Source of the DNA: Candidatus Parcubacteria bacterium
Lineage (GTDB): Bacteria > Patescibacteriota > Minisyncoccia > JAHIHE01 > JAGLIN01
Length of the DNA stretch: 44,180 bases
Direction: 5' to 3'
NCBI GenBank assembly: GCA_023140775.1
Contig: JAGLLA010000011.1
Coordinates: 1-44,180, forward strand
The notes beneath the pieces are model-generated. The model searched no databases, was not told the DNA's origin, and saw only the letters and a list, made by a program, of their open reading frames with translations. This document shows, in pieces, positions 1 to 8,319 of the stretch (its first letter is position 1; each line of letters opens with the position of its first letter). A program made the translations under genes and the position numbers.

Positions 1-26
1 CAATATGAGGTGGACTAGCACAAAAA

Positions 27-56
27 TTGGTTATATTAATAAAAGTATGCTATAAT
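27..56 (+). promoter_or_regulatory. Predicted promoter of the first surface operon
   Basis: TTGGTT at 27-32, an 18-base spacer and TATAAT at 51-56. The spacer ends in AATAAAAGTA, a 10-mer that recurs next to three other -10 boxes in the window (3793, 27289, 31939). A second TATAAT-like box lies near position 69. The leader to the ATG at 197 contains a short hairpin, AGGCATA pairing with TATGCCT around 150-170. The leader has no Shine-Dalgarno sequence. Confidence 0.5.
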
Positions 57-196
57 TTTAATAAATGTTATAATAGTTTTTATAGTAAAAGGATTGTAAT
101 TTGAAAAATAAATAAATAAATTTGAATATAAAAAAATTATAAAAATGGACAAGGCATAAAAATATATGCCTTTCGATATTAATTTAAAATAAATAT

Positions 197-1282
197 ATGA
201 CAAAAAAATCAAAAAAAATAAGTAAGAAGTTCGTAGCTCTAGTTTGCATGTTCACACTTGTGTTTTCGTACTCCGTCGTAAATGAAACGAGAGCGGCATT
301 GGCAATTATTAGTGACACTTTGACTGATTCTAGGCTTGGAGCTACTTCAGATCATATAATCGCATTTACAGTTAAAGCTGGAAGTCTGACGGCAGGTGAT
401 ACTGTAGTTGTTGTCTTCGAGGCAGATTTTACGACTACTAGTGTTGTTTTTGCGGATATTACAATTGCTGACGATACAGATTCTTATACTGTTGATGATG
501 GCGCATGTGCTTCAAATGAATTAGGCATTACGGGAGAGGGGACGAATACTATTACTTTTACGCTTTGTAGTGGAACTACTATTGCAGATGAAGAGCCTAT
601 CACAATAACATTTTCAAATTCACATATTACTAATCCAGCATCAGCTACTTGTGGTGGAAGTGATAATAGTTATGTTTGCGCAATAACTATCACGACATCA
701 GATGAAGCTGGTACGGCAAAAGTTGCTATAGTCTCTGGAGTTTCAGTTTCTGCTACAGTAGATGAGACATTAGCTTTTACGATTGCGGGGGTTGCTAATT
801 CTGTGGCTCAGAAAACTGGTGTTACAACAACGATTGATACAAGTGGTGATGCAACAACTCTTCCATTTGGAACTCTATCTGTTTCTGCGAATACTATTGT
901 TGGTCAAAATCTAACAGTTTCGACAAATGCTACCGGTGGCTATTCAACTACTCTTGAATATACTGCAGCCTTGACATCAGGAGCTGATACAATTTCAGAT
1001 CATAGTGGAACTAATGCGACTCCAACTTCTTTTTCTGGAGTTGGAACTGAAGGTTGGGGTTATACAACAGACGCAACTCCTTTGGGAACGGGCACAACTA
1101 CTCGTTTCGGTACTAACAATGTATGGGCTGGGCTAAGTGCTACTCCTTATGAAGTGGCATACAGTGCAACACCAATTGCATCTGACTTGACTAAGATTGC
1201 CTATCAAGCAGGAATTTCAGGAACGACTGAAGCAGGGTCGTACACCACAACTCTTTTCTATATCACTACGCCGATATACTAA
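197..1282 (+). CDS. Secreted beta-rich surface protein, WxL-like in organisation
   Basis: A 361-residue protein with a Lys-rich start, a hydrophobic stretch (about residues 12-30) and a likely signal-peptidase site near TRAALA. The mature part is Thr/Ser/Gly/Ala rich, as in extracellular beta-sandwich proteins. Domain 1 (about 35-175) opens with ISDTLTDSRLG, closely matching the start of the dockerin protein at 2379. Domain 2 (about 180-361) begins VSVSATVDETLAFTI and ends in a strand-like GSYTTTLFY segment. It has no C-terminal anchor. The gene lies 21 bases ahead of a DUF916-like membrane protein, an arrangement resembling Gram-positive WxL loci, although no canonical WxL motif pair is evident. 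Function is unknown; a surface-layer or adhesin role is inferred. Paired cysteines are present in domain 1. Confidence 0.8.
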   Translation: MTKKSKKISKKFVALVCMFTLVFSYSVVNETRAALAIISDTLTDSRLGATSDHIIAFTVKAGSLTAGDTVVVVFEADFTTTSVVFADITIADDTDSYTVDDGACASNELGITGEGTNTITFTLCSGTTIADEEPITITFSNSHITNPASATCGGSDNSYVCAITITTSDEAGTAKVAIVSGVSVSATVDETLAFTIAGVANSVAQKTGVTTTIDTSGDATTLPFGTLSVSANTIVGQNLTVSTNATGGYSTTLEYTAALTSGADTISDHSGTNATPTSFSGVGTEGWGYTTDATPLGTGTTTRFGTNNVWAGLSATPYEVAYSATPIASDLTKIAYQAGISGTTEAGSYTTTLFYITTPIY

Positions 1283-1303
1283 TTTAATTTACGGATTTGA
1301 AAT

Positions 1304-2269
1304 ATGAAGATTATGAAGAAAATAGTTTATTTATTTTTAATACCAATTATAAGTCTAATCTTTGGGTCTTTAATATCTAATGTTTTTGCACAAGAAAGTG
1401 TGGGAATTTTTATTTCTCCAGTGAGATTTGAGTTGACAGCCAATCCAGGAGATGTAATTGGAAATAAGATAAAAGTTAAAAATCCGACAGATAGTACGAT
1501 TTCACTTCGAGTTACAAGCGAAGACTTTAAGGCAATTGGCGAAGAGGGACATGTTGCTATTGATATTCAGGAAAGCGAATCAGACAAAAAAGTTTATTCA
1601 CTGAAAAGCTGGATAAAAATTCAACCAAACGAGTTTATTCTAAATCCAGGAGAAGAAAGAATTATAGATTTTATAATCGAAATACCAGAAAATGCGGAGC
1701 CAGGTGGAAAGTATGGTTCAGTTATTCCAACAATAACTGGTTTAACTGGAGAAGAGTTTACAGGAGCAACGGTTTCTTCAAGTGTGGCTGCTTTAGTTTT
1801 ATTGACTATTTCTGGTGATGTGAAAGAAGATATATTAGTCGATAGTTTTGTCGCTCCTAATTTTTCTGAGTATGGTCCCGTGCCATTTGAAATTAGATTT
1901 AAGAACAATGGAACGGTACATGTTGCGCCAAGGGGATATATAACAGTTGTTGACTGGATGGGAAATAAAGTTGATGATGTAGAGTTTTCACAGTTTAATG
2001 TAATACCTGGTGCTGTGAGAAAAATTAATAAAAAACTAGATAAAAAGTGGTTATTGGGAAAATATACGGCTACGCTCGTTGGAAGTTATGGAACGTCTAA
2101 TACTCCTTTAATTCCATATGTTACCACTTTTTGGGTTTTTCCATGGAAAATCTTCTTATCTGTTTTCGTAGTACTTTTGCTATTTATTATATTTTTCTAT
2201 ATTACAAGAAAGAGATGGAAGATGGCTTTGAAAATATTGCTTAAAGGTGAACATCGTGCACAAAACTAG
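1304..2269 (+). CDS. DUF916-like (WxL-interacting type) membrane-anchored surface protein
   Basis: A 321-residue protein with an N-terminal signal (about 1-30). An Ig-like domain follows, beginning ISPVRFELTANPGD and continuing with KIKVKNPTDSTISLRV; this pattern is typical of the DUF916 family found beside WxL proteins. A second beta domain spans about 165-270. One transmembrane helix (about 278-300) is followed by a short basic tail, RKRWKMALK, so it is a type I membrane protein with its bulk outside. The gene is probably co-transcribed with the upstream secreted protein, since the gap is 21 bases and a terminator follows the second gene. By analogy with WxL loci it may tether or present its neighbour at the envelope. 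The family call rests on sequence pattern only. Confidence 0.65.
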   Translation: MKIMKKIVYLFLIPIISLIFGSLISNVFAQESVGIFISPVRFELTANPGDVIGNKIKVKNPTDSTISLRVTSEDFKAIGEEGHVAIDIQESESDKKVYSLKSWIKIQPNEFILNPGEERIIDFIIEIPENAEPGGKYGSVIPTITGLTGEEFTGATVSSSVAALVLLTISGDVKEDILVDSFVAPNFSEYGPVPFEIRFKNNGTVHVAPRGYITVVDWMGNKVDDVEFSQFNVIPGAVRKINKKLDKKWLLGKYTATLVGSYGTSNTPLIPYVTTFWVFPWKIFLSVFVVLLLFIIFFYITRKRWKMALKILLKGEHRAQN

Positions 2270-2302
2270 TCTATATTTATAAATTCTTATATCTTCTGCT
2301 TA

Positions 2303-2332
2303 AAAAATGACATTCATGATGTCGTTTTTTTT
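2303..2332 (+). terminator. Intrinsic terminator after the DUF916-like gene
   Basis: AAAAATGACAT pairs with ATGTCGTTTTT around a five-base loop, and a run of T follows. It closes the two-gene operon 197-2269. Confidence 0.75.
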
Positions 2333-2366
2333 GTTGTAATTATTTTTTAATTCAAAATTAATATGT

Positions 2367-2372
2367 TATAAT
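2367..2372 (+). promoter_or_regulatory. Extended -10 box almost touching the dockerin gene
   Basis: TGT-TATAAT ends only six bases before the ATG at 2379. Transcription would start at or next to the start codon, giving a leaderless or near-leaderless mRNA. No clear -35 box is visible. The upstream terminator makes a separate promoter necessary here. Confidence 0.5.
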
Positions 2373-2378
2373 ACAAAA

Positions 2379-3698
2379 ATGAATACAAAAAGGAGATATA
2401 ATAATTTACGATATAAATTTGTCCCTGTAATATTTTTTATTGCAGTTATTTGCTCCTATTCAGTTTTTCAGACAAAGGCTATGAAAGTTTCTAATATCAG
2501 CGATACTATCTCTGACGCAAGGGTTGGAATTGCAAATGTCACTCATAATATTTCTTGGTCTGGAAGTTCTGCTAACACTTTATATTGTATTAAGGTTTTA
2601 TTTTGCACTACTTCAGGTGGTGGTTGTACTGTGCCGTCTGAGTTTAATAGTGTTTCAGCTATCAAGGAAAATCTTTCTGGATTAACTAGTTTAAATTGGG
2701 TTTTGGATAATACTTCAAACGGAATTTTGAAATTGGTAAATGTAGCAGGAGAGAGTCCTACTCCTAGTGTTGGTATGGAATTTTCAGGAATTACAAATCC
2801 GATCGTGAGTGGTAGTCTGTATTTGAGATTAGGAACTTATTCGGATGCGGGATGTCTAGCACAAGTTGATAATGGTATTACTATAATTAATATTGAAGAA
2901 CAAGGAATTAGTGTTTCGGCAACTGTTGGAGATACTACTCCACCGCCACCTAGCGGTGGGGGTGGGCAAATTACTCCATCTGGTTATGCCACAGTTGTAT
3001 TCAAAGGTAAAGCTTATCCTGGTTCTTATGTAACGATCTTAAAGGATGGAAATGTGACAGCCACTCTTAGCGCTGATCCAGGGGCTAATTTTGAGGCAAC
3101 TTTGACAGGCTTATCTGCGGGTGTTCGAAATTTTGGTTTGTGGTCAGAGGATAAGAATGGTGTAAAATCCATGACCTTAAGTTTTTCATCAGCCTTAACT
3201 GCTGGTACTGTTACAACTTTCTCTGGCTTGTTCTTGCCTCCTACTATTAATATTGAAAATAGCAGCGTAACAAAGGGAGAGATAATAAATATTTTTGGCT
3301 ATTCTTATCCTGCGAGTGAGGTTAATATTTTTTTAAATTCTGAATCAGAAATAGTTAAAAAAGTAACAGCTAAAGAAGATGGTGGTTGGCTTTTGGCATT
3401 TGACACTTCTTTGGTTGAAACTGGAGACCATAGTGCTCGTTCAAAAGCGGTATCGCCCGAAGCGGAAATTTCTCTTTTTTCGCAGGTTGTTGATTTTCGA
3501 GTTTTGAAAGAAGGGGAACAAGGAGCTTGTCAGGGGGCGGATTTAAATTTTGATAAAAAAATTGATTTAATCGATTTTTCAATTATGTTATATTTTTGGG
3601 ATCAAGCAATGCCATCTAATATATGTGCCGATATAAATTCTGGTGGAACAGTTAATTTGGTTGATTTTAGTATTATGATGTATTATTGGACCGATTAG
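2379..3698 (+). CDS. Secreted protein with Ig-like repeats and a C-terminal dockerin-like module
   Basis: A 439-residue protein with a signal segment (about 8-32). An N-terminal domain begins ISDTISDARVG and ends GISVSATV, both shared with the protein at 197. A Pro/Gly linker (TPPPPSGGGGQ) leads to two Ig-like repeats built on GxAYPGSxVxI and GYSYPASEVNI patterns. The last about 60 residues hold two dockerin-type calcium loops: DLNFDKKIDLID, with acidic or amide residues at the expected 1, 3, 5, 9 and 12 positions, and DINSGGTVNLVD, where position 5 is Gly instead of Asp. Each loop is followed by a helix-like FSIMxYxW. There is no membrane anchor. Dockerins bind cohesins, and cohesin-like domains are encoded by the next two genes, so this may be the soluble partner of a surface scaffold. 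Which domain carries activity is unknown. Confidence 0.8.
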   Translation: MNTKRRYNNLRYKFVPVIFFIAVICSYSVFQTKAMKVSNISDTISDARVGIANVTHNISWSGSSANTLYCIKVLFCTTSGGGCTVPSEFNSVSAIKENLSGLTSLNWVLDNTSNGILKLVNVAGESPTPSVGMEFSGITNPIVSGSLYLRLGTYSDAGCLAQVDNGITIINIEEQGISVSATVGDTTPPPPSGGGGQITPSGYATVVFKGKAYPGSYVTILKDGNVTATLSADPGANFEATLTGLSAGVRNFGLWSEDKNGVKSMTLSFSSALTAGTVTTFSGLFLPPTINIENSSVTKGEIINIFGYSYPASEVNIFLNSESEIVKKVTAKEDGGWLLAFDTSLVETGDHSARSKAVSPEAEISLFSQVVDFRVLKEGEQGACQGADLNFDKKIDLIDFSIMLYFWDQAMPSNICADINSGGTVNLVDFSIMMYYWTD

Positions 3699-3780
3699 AT
3701 TTTCAAATAAATATTAGACAACCAAAGAAAATTTTGTGGAATTTAATAAAATTTGGTTATTATGAAAAAATCAATAAATA

Positions 3781-3811
3781 TTGTATAATATTAATAAAAG
3801 TATAGGATAAT
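3781..3811 (+). promoter_or_regulatory. Predicted promoter of the first cohesin-like gene
   Basis: TTGTAT at 3781-3786 and GATAAT at 3806-3811, with a 19-base spacer containing AATAAAAGTA at 3793-3802. The region strongly resembles the promoter at 27-56, suggesting shared control of surface genes. It lies about 20 bases ahead of the ATG at 3831. Confidence 0.45.
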
Positions 3812-3830
3812 ATAAAATTAAATATAAGAA

Positions 3831-4973
3831 ATGCAAAAAATTATCGTTACAATTTTTTCTTGTCTTTTTTTGGTAGTTCCTTTCGTGGTTAAGTCTGCTG
3901 ATATCTTTTTAATTCCGCAAGCATTTGAATATTACAAAGACAATACATTTATTAAGGAGGTTTATCTTGATACAGAAGATGAAAATATTAATGTTGTAGA
4001 GTCGAAAATAGTTTTTAATTTTGATGTTTTGGAGGCTGTTGATGTGATGACGGGTAATTCAATAATTAAACTTTGGGTAGAAGAACCAAGAATATCAAAC
4101 AAGGAAGGAAAAATTAAATTTTCAGGAGGAATACCTAATGGATACAAAGGAAATGGATTGTTGTTTAAAATATTATTTAAGGCAAAAAATAGTGGAGATT
4201 GTGGATTTAATTTTATTAGTGCTAGTATATATTTAAATGATGGCAAGGCGACGAAGGAAAATGTAGATATTATAGAAGATAACTGCAATATTGTAGAAAA
4301 GTTAGAAAATCTTATTGAAGTTTCATCAACAAGTCATCCTAATGAAAATAAATGGTATGGCGATAGTAATTTAAGTTTGCAGTGGGATTTGATTGAAAAC
4401 ATTGATTATAGTTATCTTTTAAGCAAAGATTCATTATCTATCCCTGATATGATAGCTAATAGGCCAGAAGGTGATTTGATTTGGATGGATTCAATGTCAT
4501 ATAAAGGTTTAGATGATGGAATTTACTATTTTCATTTAAGACAAAAAAAGATTGATAAGAAATGGTCAGAAAAAACAACATACAGAGCAATGATTGATGC
4601 GAGAAAACCAGAAAAGCTATTTGCTCAAGTGGAGGATATTGAAGGAAAAAAATATTTAGTTTTCAATGCGGAAGACAAAACTTCAGGAATTGAAAAATAC
4701 ATGATTTTGGAAAAACCGACAAAAAAAATAACTGATATTTTTCGAAAAATTGATTCAAAAGATCTGCTAATTGCGGTTAGTCCATATCTTTTAGAAGATC
4801 AAAAACTTCAAAGTGATATAGTTATTATGGCAATTGATAAAGCAGGTAATGAGTCAAGAATCGAAATTCTTGCTACTGAGGATGATTCTTCAATTTTACA
4901 ATTTTCAGTATTGTTATTAGCTATAATTATATTAATTATAATAATATTGATTGCGAAAAGGAAAAAAAAGTAA
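3831..4973 (+). CDS. Membrane-anchored protein with N-terminal cohesin-like domain
   Basis: A 380-residue protein with a signal peptide (about 1-21, ending KSA). A cohesin-like domain (about 22-150) is recognised by the succession VVESKIVFNFDVLEAVDV, SIIKLWVEEP, GKIKFSGGIPNG and LLFKILFKAKNSG, followed by a LNDGK loop. A second domain starts at SSTSHPNENKWY, a motif also present in the protein at 5193. A hydrophobic helix (about 355-375) and a KRKKK tail end the protein, so it is anchored with the cohesin outside. The cytoplasmic tail is very short compared with the paralogue downstream. Inferred role: membrane receptor for dockerin-bearing proteins such as the product of 2379. Confidence 0.8.
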   Translation: MQKIIVTIFSCLFLVVPFVVKSADIFLIPQAFEYYKDNTFIKEVYLDTEDENINVVESKIVFNFDVLEAVDVMTGNSIIKLWVEEPRISNKEGKIKFSGGIPNGYKGNGLLFKILFKAKNSGDCGFNFISASIYLNDGKATKENVDIIEDNCNIVEKLENLIEVSSTSHPNENKWYGDSNLSLQWDLIENIDYSYLLSKDSLSIPDMIANRPEGDLIWMDSMSYKGLDDGIYYFHLRQKKIDKKWSEKTTYRAMIDARKPEKLFAQVEDIEGKKYLVFNAEDKTSGIEKYMILEKPTKKITDIFRKIDSKDLLIAVSPYLLEDQKLQSDIVIMAIDKAGNESRIEILATEDDSSILQFSVLLLAIIILIIIILIAKRKKK

Positions 4974-4979
4974 AGAACG

Positions 4980-5189
4980 AATTTTAATATTTATATTATC
5001 TTTGTTGTTTTTCTGACCATTTCATGCAATCGTTCTATCGTTAATTATAATTATATTTGTAATATGCCTTGTATTCAATAGAGGAAACAAAAAAAAGAAA
5101 AAAATTTGCAATGAAATTAAAAGAAAAAGAAGAAGTAATTATAAATCAATTAAGAAACATTGAAAGAGATAATAATAATCAAAATTTAT
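4980..5189 (+). pseudogene. Possible decayed membrane-tail remnant of a cohesin-type gene
   Basis: The gap between the two cohesin-like genes encodes, in one frame from about 5037, a hydrophobic segment LIIIIFVICLVFNRGN followed by a lysine run. In another frame (from an ATG at 5111) it encodes a charged helix, MKLKEKEEVIINQLRN, that ends at a stop just before the next gene. Together they resemble the transmembrane helix plus basic coiled tail that ends the 5193 protein, but split by a frameshift and lacking the outer domains. It could be an eroded duplicate, or the former tail of the 3831 gene. No intact gene is present here. Confidence 0.3.
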
Positions 5190-5192
5190 AAT

Positions 5193-6917
5193 ATGAAAAA
5201 AATTATATTCATATTTGCATTATTTTTACTTATCATAATGCCAGCAGGGAAAACTGAAGCTGCTTCTTTATATATATCTCCAGTAAATGGAGAATATTTA
5301 GTAGATTCATCTTTTTCGGTGTCAGTTAGTGTAAATAGTTTAGGAACTTCAATTAACGCTATTGAAGCTGTTATAAATTATCCAGCTGATATTCTTGAAG
5401 TTAAAAGCATTTCAAAAAGTAATTCGATTTTGAAATTATGGATAAAGGAGCCAACATTTTCAAATGGGGTTATTAGTTTTAGTGGAGGAACTCCTGCTCC
5501 AGATTTTATTGGTTCGGGGAATAATATCGTTGTAAATTTTCTAGCGAAAAAAGAAGGAAAAGCAAGTTTGTTAATTTCTGAAGGAATGGTTTTAGCGGCT
5601 GACGGAAGAGGAACGAATGTGCTAACTTCAAAAAATGGTGCAATTTTTAATATTATTACAAAAATTAAGTCACCGATGCCACCTGATGACAGAAAAAAAA
5701 TAGTTATTCCAGATGCGAAAAAGATTATTAATAAAAAACCTGAAAAAATATTAATATCATCCAAAACACATCCAGACCAAAATCAGTGGTATAATAATCC
5801 AAATACCATAATTTCTTGGAAAATGCCAACGGATATTATTTTGCAAAATTTAAATTTTGACATGGAACAAAAATTATCGTCAGATACAATTACCAAGAAT
5901 TTATTTGATAATAATGAATATAATGATATTAGTGATGGCAAATGGTATTTTAATATCAAAGTAAAAAATAATTATGGATGGAGTCCAATTGCAAGCTATA
6001 AAATTAAAATTGATATCAAGAGTCCTTATGATTTTGAAATAAGAATTGAAAATAATAATGATGCAACTAATCCTAGTCCAGAATTATATTTTAAGGCAGA
6101 AGATGACTTATCTGGTATTGGTTATTATGAAATGATAATTGATGATATTAACCATTTCTCAATAGTTCCTTCGGAAGTTAATCCTTTTATAATGCCAGTG
6201 CAAAGTCCTGGATTGCATAGTGTAATCGTAGTTGCAGTTGATAAAGCAGGTAATCGAACAGAAAGTAAAACATCGATAAATATTAAATCAATTGAAATTC
6301 CTGAAATTACTATATACCCTCAGATATATAAAGCAGGAGATGAGATGATGTATCTTGAAGGAAAATCAATGCCTGAATCAATTTTAGTTTTGAATTTCAC
6401 TAAAGATGGAAAGATAATAAGAAATTGGGAGACAATCAGTGATAATGAAGGAAATTGGAAATATTTTACTGAAGAATTATTTAAAGAGGGGACTTATATA
6501 ATTTCAGCTCAAACAAAAGATGCAAGAGGGGCAATAAGCTATCCTTCTGAGGGGGAAGAGATTAAAATATTATTAAGTGGTTTTGCTATTGGTTCGTACG
6601 TAGTTAGCTATATCCCGTTTGTACGGATATTATTGCTGCTATTATTGATTATATCGATAGTGATTTTTGTATTTATAAATAGATCAAAAAAAGAAAAGAG
6701 AGCGATTATAAGAGAAATTTTTGAAGCAAGGGTAAGTTTGAAAAAAAACTTTAGAATATTAAAAAGCAAGATTGAAAAGAGGATTAAAATCATTGATGCT
6801 AAACCAGGATTTAATAGCAAAGAGAAAAAGATAAGAGATGATATATTTAGTGTTTTGGAAAAATCAGAGAAAAATATTGGGAAAGAAATTAAGAATATTG
6901 AAGATGAAGTAAAATAG
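5193..6917 (+). CDS. Membrane-anchored cohesin-like protein with Ig domain and cytoplasmic coiled tail
   Basis: A 574-residue protein. The ATG at 5193 is preferred over an in-frame TTG at 5160 because it directly precedes a normal signal peptide (MKKIIFIFALFLLIIMPAG). The cohesin-like domain (about 25-155) shows NAIEAVINYPADILEV, SILKLWIKEP, GVISFSGGTP and VNFLAKKEGKASL, ending in an ADGRGTNVL loop. Next comes the SSKTHPDQNQWY domain shared with the 3831 protein. An Ig-like repeat (about 375-475) follows, containing GKSMPESILVL and DNEGNWKY and resembling the repeats of the dockerin protein. A transmembrane helix (about 502-525) leads to a highly charged coiled tail of about 50 residues, inside the cell. 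Inferred role: larger membrane scaffold protein of the same system. Confidence 0.8.
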   Translation: MKKIIFIFALFLLIIMPAGKTEAASLYISPVNGEYLVDSSFSVSVSVNSLGTSINAIEAVINYPADILEVKSISKSNSILKLWIKEPTFSNGVISFSGGTPAPDFIGSGNNIVVNFLAKKEGKASLLISEGMVLAADGRGTNVLTSKNGAIFNIITKIKSPMPPDDRKKIVIPDAKKIINKKPEKILISSKTHPDQNQWYNNPNTIISWKMPTDIILQNLNFDMEQKLSSDTITKNLFDNNEYNDISDGKWYFNIKVKNNYGWSPIASYKIKIDIKSPYDFEIRIENNNDATNPSPELYFKAEDDLSGIGYYEMIIDDINHFSIVPSEVNPFIMPVQSPGLHSVIVVAVDKAGNRTESKTSINIKSIEIPEITIYPQIYKAGDEMMYLEGKSMPESILVLNFTKDGKIIRNWETISDNEGNWKYFTEELFKEGTYIISAQTKDARGAISYPSEGEEIKILLSGFAIGSYVVSYIPFVRILLLLLLIISIVIFVFINRSKKEKRAIIREIFEARVSLKKNFRILKSKIEKRIKIIDAKPGFNSKEKKIRDDIFSVLEKSEKNIGKEIKNIEDEVK

Positions 6918-7020
6918 ATTTTTATTAGATATAAAAATTTCTTAAGAGAATAATATTAAATGAATAATATATGATATTTTAAATAAAGATTGCAGAAAAT
7001 TTACATAATTATGTAGATTA

Positions 7021-7047
7021 TGTTATAATATTAGCAAATACTATAAT
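7021..7047 (+). promoter_or_regulatory. Predicted promoter(s) of the glucan cluster
   Basis: Two -10-like boxes: TGT-TATAAT at 7021-7029 (extended form) and TATAAT at 7042-7047, the second 12 bases before the ATG at 7060. Either would give a short leader with no Shine-Dalgarno sequence. Confidence 0.4.
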
Positions 7048-7059
7048 AAAAAAATAAAC

Positions 7060-8289
7060 ATGAAAGTTTTAATGTTTGGATGGGAATTTCCTCCTCATAA
7101 TAGCGGGGGGCTTGGGACTGCTTGCTATGGAATTACAAAGGCTTTATCTGAAAAGGGCGTAGAAATTAATTTCGTTTTGCCGAGAAATTATGGAATTGAA
7201 GAAAATTTTTTGAACGTAATTCATACCAAGTTGCCAAAAATTAAAATGAGAGAGATCGATTCATTGCTTGTTGCTTATATGAATTCTATGAGCTACAAAA
7301 AAATGTTTTTATCCTTAGAGGACAAAAAAAATACAGAAAATTACTGTGGAGATTTATTGCAGGAAGTTCATAGATATGCTCAAGTTGCAAAGGAAATCGC
7401 GCAAGATGTGGAACATGATATTATTCACTCTCATGACTGGATGACATTTCCATCAGGAATTGAGGCAAAAAATCAATCCAGAAAGCCACTTGTTAGTCAC
7501 GTTCATTCGACTGAAGATGACAGAAGTGGAGGGCAAGGGGCAAACCCCCATGTGTTTGAAATCGAAAAAAGTGGAATTAAAGAGGCTGATAAGGTTTTGG
7601 CGGTAAGTAATTTTACGAGGAATAAAATTATAGATAATTATGATATTGAAAATGGCAAAATTGATGTAATTTATAACGCAGTTAACAAGGTAGACTTTGA
7701 TGATGTATGTCTCTCTAGGCGTTTGAATTTTGGAAAAAATAAAATAGTTCTATTTTTAGGAAGATTGACACTGCACAAAGGACCTGATTACTTTTTGAAA
7801 GCGGCTAAAAAGGCTTTAGATAAAAATAGAAATATTATTTTTATAATTTCAGGTTCGGGGGATATGGATAGTCAAATTATTGAACAAGCAGCAGACCTTG
7901 GTATTGCGGATAAAGTTTTATTCACTGGATTCTTGAGAGGAGAAGATCTAAAAAAAATTTATAAAATGGCTGATCTATACGTAATGCCTTCTATCTCTGA
8001 ACCATTCGGGATTACTTCCTTGGAAGCAATGGCGAGTGGAACTCCTGTCTTGATTTCAAAGCAGTCTGGAGTAAGTGAAATTTTGAATCATTGTCTCAGG
8101 GTTGATTTTTGGGATATTGATGAAATGGCAAATAAAATTTTGTCTGTTGTCGATTACAATGAGTTGAGAACATGCTTAGCTGACAATGGATTATCAGAAA
8201 TTGATAAATTTACATGGAACAAAGCTGCAGACGAAATTATTAAGGTTTATAACACTTTGGTCATATCAAAAAAAAGAATTAATATATAG
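7060..8289 (+). CDS. GT4/GT5-type glycosyltransferase, glycogen/starch synthase-like
   Basis: A 409-residue GT-B fold enzyme. The N-terminus MKVLMFGWEFPPHNSGGLG carries the glycine loop and the phrasing of bacterial glycogen-synthase-like proteins. DIIHSHDWMTF and VSHVHSTEDDR sit at the usual acceptor-side positions. The C-terminal half has FLGRLTLHKGPDYFL, FTGFLRGEDL and the family E-x7-E motif in SEPFGITSLEAMASGTPVL. It probably transfers glucose from a nucleotide sugar to an alpha-glucan in the cytoplasm. It is 31 bases upstream of a GH57 enzyme and in the same run as a debranching enzyme, which supports glycogen or maltodextrin turnover. Donor specificity (ADP- or UDP-glucose) cannot be read from the sequence. 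Confidence 0.85.
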   Translation: MKVLMFGWEFPPHNSGGLGTACYGITKALSEKGVEINFVLPRNYGIEENFLNVIHTKLPKIKMREIDSLLVAYMNSMSYKKMFLSLEDKKNTENYCGDLLQEVHRYAQVAKEIAQDVEHDIIHSHDWMTFPSGIEAKNQSRKPLVSHVHSTEDDRSGGQGANPHVFEIEKSGIKEADKVLAVSNFTRNKIIDNYDIENGKIDVIYNAVNKVDFDDVCLSRRLNFGKNKIVLFLGRLTLHKGPDYFLKAAKKALDKNRNIIFIISGSGDMDSQIIEQAADLGIADKVLFTGFLRGEDLKKIYKMADLYVMPSISEPFGITSLEAMASGTPVLISKQSGVSEILNHCLRVDFWDIDEMANKILSVVDYNELRTCLADNGLSEIDKFTWNKAADEIIKVYNTLVISKKRINI

Positions 8290-8319
8290 AAAGTATTATT
8301 ATTATTTAATATTAAAATT

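Noticed and set aside
2944-2960. CCGCCACC...GGTGGGGGTGGG stretch as a regulatory hairpin
   Set aside because: It encodes the Pro/Gly linker of the dockerin protein, so codon content explains the symmetry.
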